Shown here piece by piece: positions 35,767 through 48,441 of a stretch of 64,000 bases of DNA; position 1 is the first letter of the stretch; each line of letters begins with the position of its first letter. The DNA lies in NCBI GenBank assembly GCA_023374045.1, contig CM041782.1, positions 250,509,882 to 250,573,881 on the forward strand. Direction: 5' to 3'. The position numbers were made by a program, and so were the translations under genes. The notes under the pieces were generated by a model. That model saw only the letters and a list, made by a program, of their open reading frames with translations. It was not told the DNA's origin and made no database searches. Source of the DNA: Limonium bicolor (Eukaryota; Streptophyta; Magnoliopsida; Caryophyllales; Plumbaginaceae).

Positions 35767-36487
35767 AGTAAACAAGGCAAGGTGAGGTATAACCCTCAAG
35801 GCCTAAGAGTAAGCAGATACAACTAACAACCTTGTTATGTTAGTTTGGAATTGTGTTCCGTGATTGGATGTAGATTCCTTGAGTAATACACATATTTATT
35901 GTATTGCTATGATGCATGTTTTGACTAATGAACTCCATGTATATCCGACAAAAGTAGTCGGCGTACCCCGGTTAGCGCTCGGGGTATGCGAATTTCATAT
36001 GCAGCGTTAAGCTGAGCCCCTAGGGGCGATGTTTTTATTTTACAGGTACACCGAAGATGTTACCGTTCGAGAGTAGGACGGGGTCGGTGGGTTACATGGG
36101 TAGTAGTTCTAATTACTTATGTATTTAAGGAGGTGTAAGACCGAATGTGTTGTCGGCATCCATTTATTGTAGACTCGGTATAGTGAAGAAATGATTTGAG
36201 TATTGTATTTGTGTTGTGTACTCGGTTGTTCCAGTTCATCAGACCGTTACGGTATGTAAGGAAGGCCTGGTTAGCCATATGGGTGGCTATTGGCGTTGTT
36301 TCACCCCTCGTTGTAATTAGAGTTCCGCTGCACGAGTAAGAGTAATTGGTGACAATGTATGAGGTAATGACGAGCTTAACGGTTGGGGTGTTACAGTAGC
36401 AGATCTGTCCAACAGGCCTCAGTTCCTTGGGAGATTCTGAGCTTTCAGTATGTTTTCTCGAAATGTTCCCGACAGTAAACTTGTTCC

Positions 36488-36577
36488 TCATCGAATTAGC
36501 TTTCCAGCCATGTAAATACCTTGCATTTTCATGGCCTTTTCACTTCTAGGTGACATAAACTGAGGAGGGTGCACAAC
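36488..36577 (-). CDS. Possible last coding exon of a host gene (unknown)
   Basis: On the minus strand a strong acceptor (T-rich tract then CACTTTTCAG) is followed by 29 codons beginning VVHPPQFMSPRSEKAMKMQG and then TGA at 36488-36490. The composition looks like real protein. The following sequence would be 3' UTR, interrupted by the solo LTR at 36395. I do not recognise the protein. Candidate upstream exons on the same strand lie near 36960-37050 (after GTTACAG) and within 41840-42120, but no continuous model could be built. This may be a chance match. Confidence 0.3.
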   Translation of the reverse strand, partial: VVHPPQFMSPRSEKAMKMQGIYMAGKLIR

Positions 36578-37257
36578 CTGAAAAGTGAAAAAGGAAAATG
36601 TGGTAAGGTGTTGTTGTCCTTGTGATTTCCTCTAATTTTAACTGGCAAACAGATAAAATGCATGCGCTATGCTCTATTCATCTCTTTCGTTGTGTTGATA
36701 CTGATGCACATGCCCAATAATACATTTCACACAGTAGATTTCATAACTCTCCACCACTCTTTTGTCAATGCTTACTGGCGAGCATGTGAGAAAATCATTG
36801 GAAACTGTTGTGTTTTTTTTCATGACCTTCTACTGTCTAAGCCATTAACTGATAGATCACTAGGGCTTTATTCTCTTCTTTGTTCTGCTCCTCACTCTCC
36901 CTCGTGTATGCTGGCAAAGAAGGAACATAAACCTCTCTTCATTCTTTTCTTAAGTCCATGCCCATGGTGTGCTAAACGGCATGAAATAAGATAAAGCTGT
37001 GAATAGCTCCAATTTCTTCATTCTCTTCTTTCGTTTGCATCCCTGTAACAGAATCAAACCAAGGACCATTGGAACTGGAGTATTTACACCAGATAAAACA
37101 AGGGCCAAAAACAGTTTATGTTGAAATGAGGTAAGATACCAAAACTTGTTCTATTCCCCCTGGTGATTATAGCAATGAAAATTTGTTTCCCTGTCAATTA
37201 TAAGTAGTTGCATATATAGTCTTTGATGTTTCAGAATTCTAGTTATTGTACCTTGCT

Positions 37258-37610
37258 GAAACAAACGATAATCATTGTAGACAGTAGCATATGCAGCCCT
37301 TGCTGTTCCAAAAATCTGCTACACCTACAGAAACACATGATAAGAAAAATAAGTAGTAGCTTACCCTGCTGTCAAATACAACAGTAGAAGTTGTTGGTTT
37401 TCTCTGTTTCACCATGTAAAACAAATGGTGAGCACTATACGCAGCAGCACATTCTCTGCTGTTTCTGAACAAAAAAACAATAACTAGTATAAGCAGTATA
37501 GTTCCTGCTGTTCAGAATCCAAACAAGCTGTTGTCCCTTCTGTTGTAACTTTTGAAACAAATGATAACCAGTGTATACAGCAGAGTAGCTGTTGCTGTTC
37601 AGAATAATTT
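37258..37610. repeat. Diverged repeat, GAAACAAA...GCTGTTC units
   Basis: Four or five units begin with variants of GAAACAAATGATAACCA and end with variants of GCAGCTTTGCTGTTC, at about 37258, 37409, 37470 and 37553. Spacing is irregular (about 60-150 bases) and divergence is high. Confidence 0.5.
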
Positions 37611-38059
37611 GGATGAAAGGGGACTGTATAGACCTTATGAGCAGCGATGTTATTACCCTTCTAGCAAGCTGTTGTGTTTTCTTTCTTCTTATCAGCACCA
37701 AAATGAATCTTGTTATGATGTGCTTTAGTGTGGGATAGCTGAATAGAAAAGGTGTATTGAAACAGATTTCTAACCAACACAATAATCTTACAATTTATGC
37801 ACTATGAAAACTACACGTGGTACCTAAAAGTATTACACTATAATAGTATATATAACTTAAGAAAATAAGAAATAAAGAAGAATGAAATAGTAAGCGGAAA
37901 GTAAGGGTTTCGGATGCTACAATGTGTAAGTGTGTAATTAATTTTAAAATGGAATAATAAGATTGATTTTTTTTTCTATTGGATTTTAGTAACTATGAAA
38001 TATTGGGTAGATTGGTATTAATTTGATAAGAGTGGAGATTAAATGATTAAGCGGTAAAC

Positions 38060-38605
38060 TGTTGTGGTTTTGATAATTTTTTTAATTTTATTCCTGGTGA
38101 ATTAAGGGTCAGAGAGTTTAAAGGAAAAAAAATAGTAGTGAGTTAAATTAATCTTTAATTGGAGATATGAGTTGCTAATATAGAAATAAATAGTTAGTTA
38201 ATATTTTTAAGTTCATAATTGCTATTTTAAGAAAAATAAATTTATTAATGAAAGAAATGGCAAAAGGAAATAATGAAATAATATTTGCTTAGAGTTAATC
38301 AATTTCTTCTCATCACCATAACATTGAAACTGATAGAATTATACATGTTCCTTCCGTTTTCATCACGGTAAAGTTCAACTAGTAATATATATGCATATAT
38401 ACATCTATACAACCTTCTCTTCACGGTAGTTTGAAACTCGATTGAAACAAACTCTGTTAGCCTTCTGATTCCTCACTGTAATACTACAAATTGAACAAAA
38501 ATATATATACAAGTTTCATTGTTGGAAAATAACAAATGGGACAAACCTCTGTTAATGTTTAATTATACATATACACATGTAAATGCACTAAACTATATAT
38601 ATAAA

Positions 38606-38655
<50 letters not shown>

Positions 38656-38918
38656 GCGTGTGCGTGTGCGTGTGCGTGTGCGTGTGCGTGTGTGTGTGCG
38701 TGTGCGTGTGCGTGTGCGTGTGCGTGTGCGTGTGCGTGTGCGTGTGCGTGTGCGTGTGCGTGTGCGTGTGCGTGTGCGTGTGCGTGTGCGTGTGCGTGTG
38801 CGTGTGCGTGTGCGTGTGCGTGTGCGTGTGCGTGTGCGTGTGGTGTGCGTGTGCGTGTGCGTGTGCGTGTGCGTGTGCTGTGCGTGTGCGTGTGTGTGGT
38901 GGTGTGTGTGTGTGTGTG

Positions 38919-38949
<31 letters not shown>

Positions 38950-38976
38950 TGTGGTGTGTGTGTGTGGTGTGTGTGT

Positions 38977-39022
<46 letters not shown>

Positions 39023-41109
39023 TGTGGCCCTGTTACATTAAGTATATGTGTATATACTTATATACATATATGTAGATAGTTGGTAAACAAAATTAAGAGG
39101 AGTGCTATAAAAAAATGTTGTAGTATAAAGAGTTATACAACTAATGGAATTATATATATAATTCGAGGAATTATATTATGGATTTTATGGTAGTGTTGAT
39201 TCGTATATATTGACCAAGTCGACTAAATTGACCAAGAGGGTCAAGTTGACCAACTTAAATTTTAAGTGGGAATTGAAATGCCAAAGGCTATTAATACTTA
39301 AAGGTCAATTATATTAAATATCATACAGTAACTATAACTATATGAATGTGTATGTAAAATATACACCTATGATTAAAAGAAATGAAATATGTGAGAAATA
39401 AACCCTATGTTATAAGAGGATACCACATGTTAGCTACCACTGCAATCAAAGGATCAAATAGCTAATCCCGAACATGAGTTAAAACCCGAATAAAAACCAC
39501 GATTAATCAAAGGGTTAAATACCGGGGGATTAGTGACTATACGGGGTATCGATTTGGTTTGAATTATAATGGACTGACGCTTAGAGTATATATATGTTCC
39601 AGAGCTATGAGACAAGAGCTAAAAGAGTAAAGGGCGAGCGTGATACCTCACGGTAGCGTTTACAATGGTGAACGGTATGTGAATGTGTGGTCTGAAAGCT
39701 CCAAGGGTTTCCTTGGGCTCCGGACATAATTGTGTGCTTGCATGTCAGATAAATAAATGTTATGCATGTGTTTGTGGTTTTTATGTTTTCCAATCGTCAA
39801 AGCGTTTATTAACAGTGCGCGTACGTCGTTCGGACTTGTGATATCAATTATCACCTAACTGTTATGAACTATTAGGAGAGGGACTCCCATTATCATCTTA
39901 TGAGAGTGAAATACTCCTAACAGTACTAAGTGAGGAACTTAGTTTAGAGACCCGGTATTAACCATCTCTAGAGCGATGACTCGACTTTTGAACATCACCT
40001 AGCAGACTTCTAGGCATGTGTAAGACCCATTGGGCATCTAATAAAATGTGTTCTCCAATAACGAGATTAAATCTCGAGGAGATTAATTAAAATACACTAA
40101 CAAATGAGAGTATGTTAATTAATGATACAGTGTTTAATAAATCCTGGTCTGCATACGTCCCAGCAGGTTGCGCATAGTGATCACTAGAGTTTAACACCCG
40201 TTTAGGGTCTACTCTTGTTTATCTAACGAGCCGGATACGATCGTTAGTTGGAGTGTGCTACCGTTGGCTTCATGGCTTCGGCCACATGGACATCTACCAC
40301 TGTAGATCAGTAAGCCCACCTACTCATTGTAGATGGCACCGGACTACTGTCCAAAATATAAATGTGTGAGGCTAAACGGGAATTTGTCTTTAATATGACA
40401 CCCGTATGTTTATGTGAGATTGTTGGAAGCGGGGCTTCATGTGATGAAAATAAACAAGCGAGACTAACTGGACTTCAGCTAACTCTTACCTTACCGTCGA
40501 TTCAAATTTAATTATTCAATTATAAATGTTGTAATAGCATGTCTTGATGTGTGAATGTTTGAATACATGTTGTGTGTTTTAATTCCCTATTAACAGTTAT
40601 GTTATAAGCATGTAAACGGTACATCATGAAACGAACCCCATGTTAATCAAGATGGCTAAAACGACCTAAGTGGCCTAAAGGGTCCAGGATCACATTTAGC
40701 ATACCAGTAGTTGGCTGAGCCTTTATGGCACCACATTACAGGCCTTGATCGAGTTACGAAGCCGGAGTGCGGGACTATTGGGTAGTCTACGTCATCTTTT
40801 AATTTCTGTACTCATTAAATTTTAGTTGTAATATATACACCGATGTAAATATTGGGAATGATTAGATCCTCACTGTTCTACATTTTCGGTTCATGGATTT
40901 AGAATGTGTAAGAGAGTTGTAAAATATCTCGGTTCATCATAGCGGTTATCGATTCTAGTATTGTGATAAATATTTGCCTCTTTACTCACATGGGTGAGTA
41001 GTAGCACGTGAAACCCGTATTAAAAGTTAGATTTATTTTCCACTGCGAGCCGTCTTTCATTAAGTTACGTGATTCCGATTAGTATGTGATTAGGAGTAGG
41101 GGTGTTACA
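38060..41109 (+). mobile_element. Probable second solo LTR (about 3 kb)
   Basis: The right end GGGGTGTTACA is the LTR end of this element group, and the 3' half resembles other LTRs here (AATGGTGAACGGTATG near 39665). TAAAC follows it (41110-41114). A matching TAAAC at 38055-38059 precedes TGTTGTGG, giving a possible 5 bp duplication. The left end does not resemble the TGAAATACCCC start of relatives, so the left boundary is uncertain. No gene was seen. Confidence 0.45.
38613..39027 (+). repeat. GT/GTGTGC microsatellite, about 415 bp
   Basis: A (TG)n run passes into long (TGTGCG)n hexamers (about 38651-38840), then interrupted (TG)n. Long ORFs of alternating Val/Cys or Arg/Val here are artefacts of the repeat. 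Confidence 0.97.
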
Positions 41110-42174
41110 TAAACCTTAAGGAGAAATACTCAAACGAAACAATATTGCTCAAAAACATTGTCTTAACAATCTCAGTCTTCCTAAACTAGGTGATACCCGT
41201 CCTCATCCCCACTTTAGCACTCAGTACCTGCGATCAGAAAACAACAACAACAACAAAAGCACGAAGGGATCACGCAAATTAGCAAAACTGAGTAAACTCC
41301 ATCTCATTATGTTAAATACATTTTGAAAGCAATTTGATTGGCTTAAATAAACCGATTTAACAACCGTAGTAATCAAAACAATTACAGCGCAACGAACACA
41401 ATTCCATTGGGGAATCTTCAACAAGAATAACCTTATTAATATCCAGACAGTCACAAACGGACCGAAATACCAAATCCCCACTCCCTAAGTCCTTAAGTGT
41501 GCACACCCCCTATGAATCATCAGTCCATAGAGTAGATCATAGAGCTTAACTGCAGTCATTATATGCAGCGCAAAATATATATATATATATATCAGTGTAA
41601 TTAATTCATGCTCAGGGAGCAGAGAACCAACATGGTGAGTCAGGGAGCACCAAGAACTCCAAATAATCAAATCCAGTGAAGAACTCCCAAAACCAAAACC
41701 GATTCCAACTTTCCAAAATTCCATAATTTTACAATAGCGAAGGAACAACCATCACATTAACCAATCTCCAGCGGAGTTTCCCAAAAACATTTTGTAATAG
41801 AAAAACAATTCACACCAACCAGTCAATGAGCACGGAATTTACCTGGACAACAATCTCCTCAAGAATTTATTCCGTAGAATCAGTAGTGGCAACCGTCGGC
41901 GATGTAGACGGAGTCTAGATAATAAATATTCACAATCAGAATCTACTAAGGCAATGAAAAGAACAATTACGTTATCTAGGTAGAGCACATTACCCACCAG
42001 TTCCTTATTGACGCCAGGGAATCGATTAGACCTCGTCAGGAAGATAGAGTGAAATTTTTTAGAGCTTGAAGAAGGGAGAAACGTGAATACGTTAATCAAA
42101 GCGTAGAATGATGGCGTGAATTTTGAGAAACTGGAAGAGGAAGAGCATAATGGCGGTACGATGTGAATGAGGAG
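41110..42174 (-). other. Non-TE sequence, possible 5' part of a minus-strand gene
   Basis: No retroelement similarity was recognised. On the minus strand splice-like signals occur, for example ATTATCTAG/ACTCCG at about 41916 and GTTGTCCAG/GTAAATT at about 41842, bounding a 70-80 base segment open in one frame. Further down, CTTAAG/GTTTA coincides with the possible solo-LTR target site. No product was recognised. Confidence 0.3.
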
Positions 42175-42976
42175 TAGTGGGGAAGGTCAGTCTTTTAAAT
42201 AGAATAATTTGTATAATAAAGGAGGATTTACTAATTTAATAATTGAAGATTTATATTAAAGGAGAGAAATACATATTAAAAGACTACAGGAGAGTTCTAA
42301 TAATTAGCATTTGAAATATGTTGAAGAGATAGAAATTATTAACGTTAGGAAGATCAGTAGAAGGATCGAGAAAGTTGGTAATGTAGTTTAGAAAGAATTA
42401 GAGAAATAAATCTATAATTCGAAATAATAGTAGAACGTGGTTAGTCGTTGTAACAGATAAGAATGAGGAATAAATATTTAGGAAATAATTAATAAGCATT
42501 TATTGATAGGGGAGTAAACTAGAAATAAATAAGGGTATTGTAATGGAAGCCAGAAATTTTAGCAGAAGAGAAAGCAATTACATTCAAGAGATAAGTCTAA
42601 AATAATAATAAAGAATTATTGAGAGAAAACTAAGGAGAGTTAGTAAATAATAAGTTGGAGTAGTCAAATTGAATTTGAACTCTATGTATTTAAGATTAAT
42701 AAGCTGAAAAGGAATACTAGAATTGCATTTTTGGAACTCAACTAACGTTATGAAGTTAGGGAGATGAGATAATATTTAAATGGTATAATATCGTAATATC
42801 GCTAAGGTTAGTAAAGGCAAAACATTATAAATAATTGTAAACATTTTAGGGAGAATGATTAATTTAGTATAAGGATGTCATTTAATTTCCCTGGGCCACT
42901 TTAATACTAACCCCGAACGTGTCAATTCTTACTATATACTAAATTATTCCTAACTCGCTATTGTGTGGGTATTTCA
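42175..42976 (-). repeat. Partial LTR of the older minus-strand chromovirus
   Basis: Minus-strand reading starts TGAAATACCCACAC at 42976, downstream of the chromodomain stop and a purine-rich tract. The LTR end was not identified, so it may end before or after 42175. No gene was seen. Confidence 0.55.
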
Positions 42977-43028
42977 TCTCATCCGCCCTAGAAGCTAAAA
43001 CTTATCCATAAGGCGAAACCCTGTCAAA

Positions 43029-43629
43029 CTAGGTAATGTCTCGAGTGGTTACCTGATCGAAGAGTTGTGGGTACTTTTTCTTCATTTCTTCCTCGACTTC
43101 CCACGTAGCCTCTTCGGTTCCATGATTTGACCATAAGACCTTGACCATGCGAGTGGACTTTGATCGGGTCTCCCTGGTCTTAGTGTCCATGTCCCTAATG
43201 TGATACTCTTCGTAGGATAGGTTCTGCTACAGCTCTAGGACATCGGGCTGCAACACGTGCGAGGGGTCGGGAATATACCGCTTTAGCTGGGACACATGGA
43301 AGACGTTGTGAACTTTCTCCAGTTCACCAGGAAGTGCTAAACGATATGCCACCTCTCCAATCCTCTCTAAGATCTCGTAAGGCCCAACTAACTTGGGACT
43401 GAGCTTTCCCTTTTTCCTGAACCTGGTTACCCCTCTCACAGGAGATACCTTCAGGAAAACTCGATCTCCCACCTCGAACTCTAACGGTCTGCGCTTGAGG
43501 TTGGCATAGGACTTCTACCTGTCCTGAGCTGCCTTCATTCGACTCTGAATGATCCGGACCTGCTCCATGGTCTCCTCTATCAACTGTGGTCCCAAAACAA
43601 CAGTCTCACTGATGTCGCTCCAGCATAAT
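43029..43629 (-). pseudogene. Older chromovirus: integrase C-terminus and chromodomain
   Basis: Minus-strand copy of 18364-18964: integrase C-terminal module (ORF 43227-43472, with GKLSPKLVGPYEILERIGEV) and chromodomain ending TAG at 43029-43031. It has the same in-frame stops. It is separated from the rest of its integrase (57829 onward) by the 14.2 kb insertion. Confidence 0.88.
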
Positions 43630-46600
43630 TGAAATACCCCATAATTAAAAATAGTGATTAATTAGGCTAATAAATAATTTTAGAAGCTTAATTAAGTCTA
43701 AATAAATATTAGGGAACAAATCCCGAAGAAAACGGATCCTTAAAATGGATTAAAAAACACTAACGAACATTACAGCGCGTTTTTCGAGGTAACCAGGAAA
43801 ATGCGACTTTAAGCGGGTCAAATACACTCGTAACAATTTTAGTCAACTAAATAGTAATTAATAAATATTAGTGTAGGTTTAGGACCAATAAAATAAATAA
43901 AACGAGAAAATAGTAAAAACAGTCAAAAACGGGAAGTTGTGGGGTAAAAGGGTAAATAAAATAAGTTAGTGTGTCCACTATTGCAATTAATGTTTTAAAA
44001 CCCCATGTGAGGAGGGTATGTAGCCGGCTGCATTAGTAAGCCCATACCCCTCTTCTTTACTCCTTCCTTATATGCAAAAGACAAACAAAATTAAAAAGTC
44101 AAAAAGTAACTCTCTCTCTCCTCTATCACAAAACCCACGTACTGCTTCTTCTTCTTCCTCTCTGGTTCCAGCGATGGAGATTTGATAAAACTACTCACAC
44201 AGAGCCTCTTCCTCTCAATTTTTGAAACCTCAAACCACCACCAAATGCGACAAAAACCATACCGTTGAATTCGTATCGTCAAGGAGATCATCACCCTTCA
44301 AAAATCTAAAACCACCAACTTTATTTTTGAGGGTATTATCATTTAAGAGCTTTAGGAGCACCATTTCAAGATCTACATTCTTCTCCATGTTCTAAGGTAA
44401 GAAGTAGACCCAAGCTTCACTCTTTTCCACTTTTTCTTACAAAAATGCAAAACTCATGTACGTACTACTATTCCATTACTCAGCCGGTTTGGCATTTCAA
44501 AGTGGAGTTGAAGCCTTGTTATTTTCTACTCAAAAACTCCATTAGAAGCTCAAGGTAAGATCTCCTAAGAGTTTAAATAGGTTCTCATAAGTTAGGGTTT
44601 AACACGTGAGATATAAAAACTTACTAGTTTGGTGTGTATGTGTGTACCTTGTTACATGGTGTAGCTTAGTTTAAATAAATCAAGAAAACGAAGAAGGAAA
44701 GAGGAGCAAGAAAGGAGAAGGAGGAGAAAAGGGAAAGAAACAAGGAAACCAAGGTAATGAGAAGCCTCTGTATAATTTTTAATGTTTGTGTATGTGTAGG
44801 TATATTGTTTTAGCAATGAACTAAACCACTGTAACCGTAGGAAAAGAATGGGTACATTAATGTGAATGGTAGTTGTAGTTTGAAGTTTTTGAAAACAAGA
44901 AATATGCTAAGTGTAAATGTTGAGTGTGCAGGAGGTATTAGAAATATATGTGAGAATAATGTATATGTTGAACAGGTTGGGAATATATTGAGTGTGCAAA
45001 ATTATGTGGTGAGAATACTTAGAAATGTAGGGAACCGCTGTCAAAATTTGTTTAGGATTGTAGAGTCTTGGTTGATGTAAGAAAAGAAAGAAACAGAAGA
45101 GAATTGCAGAGAAGCAAAGAATGGGATTTTTCACTTTGTTGTGTAACAGGAAAGGAAATGTAGCTGAGTGGAGTGTAAATGGTAAAACGTGTGCTGTCAA
45201 ACTAAGTTAGGATAGATTAAGAGTCATTTAGTTAGTGGGGAGAAGAATGGAAGAGTCTGTAGCATTAGTTGAAGAAGTAGAAATGTAACAGAGGAAGAAA
45301 ACTCACAGTGAATGTGTAAATGTAACAGATTTTTATAGTGTTGGATTAGGCTAGTTTAAAATGCTTAAACAAAGTTAAAACATGTTAGATTATATGTAGC
45401 AATATTAGGGAAGAGATTGGTAGAAGTTTGGAATTGAAACAAGTTCAAAAACTTACATAAATTGCAATACTGTAACTAGTCCGGGTTTGCAAACCAGCAC
45501 ACAAACCCGGACGAGCATGAAAACTCGACAGAGAGTTTTACAAAGGAGTGGTCCGGGTTTACAAACCAAGATACTAACCTGGACCACCCCAAAAACATAC
45601 CCGTAACATACCAAAACAAGTGGTCTGGGTTTGCAAAGTAGTACACAAACCCGGACCACACGAAAAACTTACCCGTAACTCACAAAGACATGTGGTCCGG
45701 GTTTGTATACTAGGGTATAAACCCGGACCATGCAAGAAACTTACCCGAGGACTGTCCCAGCGTGTTGGTCCAGGTTTGTAAACCCGGACCCGGACCAACC
45801 CAAAATCTCTACAGAATGTGTTTTAAAGTGTAGGTAAGGATGGGTAATAATGGGTAATGATATTATAAGATGATTAAGACATAATTAATGATGTTTAAAG
45901 GTCATTAAGGCCATAAACAAGTTTAGAAAATAATTTTAAGTATGTAACTTAAGTAAATGTATTTGAACAACAATGAAATAGTAAGTATAAACCAGGAAAT
46001 ATTAGTAAAGTAATTAGTAAGGATAAGAAAGGGTAATTGACCACCCAATTGTATGTATATGTTAGGACTTGGATTGTGAACATCGGAGGAACGTCGGATA
46101 CAAGTACAACGGTGAACGGTATGAATTCCTCATGCCCCGTATGCTACCTTGGTTACTCTGATTTGTGTGTTGTGTGCTAATTGATCACTAAATAAGATAA
46201 ATGCACGAATCAGAGTTATTATGCTTACTTGTGAATATGTAGTGTTGTATCTTGTTGAATATTGTCCTTAAATCATAGTTTGTATAATTCATGAAATGTA
46301 TGGATGATAATGAATGTGTGTATGCTTGTTGTATTGCATTGTGAGCGAATATTATTTGTGATTGGACTTCTATTTGATTCCTAACAAGCTAACCAATCTA
46401 ACTTAATAAATTGGTAATTAAATTGGAATGAGTAGAAGTCCGATATAGTTTCGGCCACGTGTGAGGATGAGGAGACACAAGAGGTTGGATCCGATTCCTG
46501 CCTCTTAAACTGGTCCGCGGCCTAAACCCCTTAAATGGGTAGCATCCCGGATTGGTGAGTCAAGTAAGTCCCGGTGGTGGGGCGGTGTAGTCCCCGGGCC

Positions 46601-47452
46601 GGAGGTCATACCGACTTAACATGAGTAAGAGTAAGTAATTAAGAATGAGTAAACAAGTATGGTAAAGTAAGTAAGTGTAAGTAAGAGTAAGTAAGGTGTA
46701 ATGAGTAAAAGAGTAAACAGCATTCCGATTAACCCGGATGCATAATTTGGCTAACCATTTGGAAGGTAAGCATTGTGTGTACCATTTTATTGTTGTTTGG
46801 ATTATGTATGGTATTGAGCATGATTGTATGATGTATGTAAAGCATGTATGTATGAAATTAATGAACCGCATGTCTTTTTGACCTTAAATAGTCGGCGTGT
46901 CCTTGTTAGCACTCGGTATATGCGGAGTTTATGCGCAGATTTTGCTGAGCCCCTTGGGGCACCATTTTTAACATGATGCAGGTACTCGTGAAGGATGAAG
47001 ATTAGGAGATTTAGGATGATTTATTTTTGTCTGTAATGTACGAATTATGAATGGTGTACTAAGTAGTACACGACTATTGGGTTTTGTTAGCCAGTGTACC
47101 ATGGGGTACACCTTTTTGGATAATGATAGGATGGTGAATTGGTATTAATGAGTAGTTGTTTTAAACTCATTCATTTTTGGAAGCTAGTGGAAGTATGTAA
47201 TTGAATACACTTAAATACTCGGTAATCCATTAATGTAAGCGAATGGTATTTTGTGTTCGGTAAGCAATGTTTTAGTAGCTCGGTATACTTAGGCATCAGA
47301 CCGTCACTGTATTGCAGAGTAAGCCTTGCTAGCTGTATGGGCAGTTAGCGGTGTTGTATCACCCGCCGTAGTAGTAGTATTTCCGCTGTGAGTAACTTTG
47401 ATTATTGGGATGATTAGACGGTAAGTACAGGATTAGCGGTAGGGGTGTTACA
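43630..47452 (+). repeat. 5' LTR of the 14.2 kb element
   Basis: It runs from TGAAATACCCC to GTGTTACA, 3823 bases, which is long for a chromovirus. It carries the hairpin array at 45479-45797. No gene was recognised inside; ORFs shared with the 3' LTR are explained by duplication. Confidence 0.95.
45479..45797. repeat. Five GGTCCGGG hairpins at 72 bp period, 5' LTR
   Basis: Hairpins with arms like GGTCCGGGTTTG and CAAACCCGGACC lie at about 45479-45512, 45550-45585, 45622-45657, 45694-45729 and 45767-45797. Successive starts are 72, 72, 72 and 73 bp apart. Spacers contain ACTTACCCG followed by GAGG or TAAC. Confidence 0.95.
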
Positions 47453-47457
47453 AAAAG

Positions 47458-47469
47458 TGGTATCAGAGC
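47458..47469 (+). promoter_or_regulatory. PBS, initiator tRNA-Met type
   Basis: TGGTATCAGAGC begins five bases after the LTR; it matches the complement of the 3' end of plant initiator tRNA-Met. Confidence 0.93.
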
Positions 47470-48339
47470 GTAGTTACGCTCTGATGTCCATAGTTACCGA
47501 GCATAGGGATTACCGAGTTAGGATTTCAACCGTCTTAAGACGGATACTTAGAAACCTAACTAGGAACTACCGTTGTTAACAACGGATACCCCTGACGTCC
47601 CTATGTACGATATCTTGCAAAAATTCCAAGACCATTGAGTCACATCTTACGAATCCTAATGTAAATGCTAAATGTTCAGATGTCAGGACGAGGCCGAGGG
47701 AGAGGCGAAGCCTCCGTAGGACCTGGCGCGCAGACGATAGCTGAGATCATCGCCGCCACGGTAGCGCAGATGCTACCGCAAGTAATCAATGCTATGCAAC
47801 AAAATCAACAAAACCAACAGACTCAAACGGGGCCAACCCCGCCCCCTCCACCCAGAGAAGTAAACTGGGTAAAAGCTATCGCAGATCTCCGACCTCCATG
47901 CTTTAGAGGCGAGAGCGACCATGCCAAGCTGGAAGCCTACATCTCCGAAATGGAGACCGCATTTGAAACCCTCGAATGTCCTGCTGGAGTTCGAGTGAGA
48001 CTAGCCGCCTACTACCTCAAGGATGCAGCCATGGATTGGTGGAAACTAATCAAGCACGACCATGTTGATGACCCCACCTTTGACTGGGAGTCTTTCATAG
48101 CCCTCCTCCGATCCAAATACTATCCTGAACACGTCAAAACCAGAAAAAGACTTGAGCTGGATGCTTTGAAAATGACAGAGAAAATGTCTGTCGATGAGTA
48201 CTACCGCACCTTCACCTCTCTCCTCCGTCTTCTACCCGACCTTGGGTACACCGGCCAGGTGTTGGTCGATCGCTTATATGGCGGTCTGAGCCATCGCCTT
48301 CGGTACGGTATGGGCTACACACGATTTACCTCTCTTCAG

Positions 48340-48441
48340 GTAAATATCGTTTAACCCTTAGTACCATTGCAATTCCTTAAATTCTTAAATCATCACCTCT
48401 ATCTCTTAAATAAGAATCCCGGCTAATACCTGAAACTTCAG
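48340..48441 (+). other. Candidate spliceosomal intron 1 in gag
   Basis: The donor is CTTCAG/GTAAAT and the acceptor AAACTTCAG/GAG, with a branch-like GGCTAATAC about 20 bases before the acceptor. It is 102 bp and AT-rich, and its in-frame TAA means it must be removed for gag to continue. Removal joins codons exactly. Confidence 0.75.

Larger units (their letters stand above)
32103..36395 (+). mobile_element. Solo LTR of a Tekay-related element (4.3 kb)
   Basis: It starts TTTAATACCCCGG (compare TGAAATACCCCG of the 14.2 kb element) and ends GGGGTGTTACA like that element's LTRs. It is flanked by the perfect 5 bp duplication GTAGC (32098-32102, 36396-36400). No internal region follows, so it is a solo LTR formed by LTR-LTR recombination. 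It contains a hairpin array at 34025-34279 and a tandem array at 35524-35766. No gene was seen inside. Confidence 0.88.
36401..38059 (-). other. Probable non-TE (intronic?) sequence
   Basis: No retroelement similarity was recognised. It contains the possible exon at 36488-36577 and a diverged repeat at 37258-37610. If the minus-strand gene is real, most of this stretch would be intron. Confidence 0.3.

Noticed and set aside
38519..39079. Long ORFs of 141-186 codons with alternating Val/Cys, Val/Arg or Cys/Ala
   Set aside because: They are translations of a GT/GTGTGC microsatellite in three frames.
47458..47469. A tRNA-Met gene
   Set aside because: Only the 12 bases complementary to the tRNA 3' end are present; it is a primer binding site.
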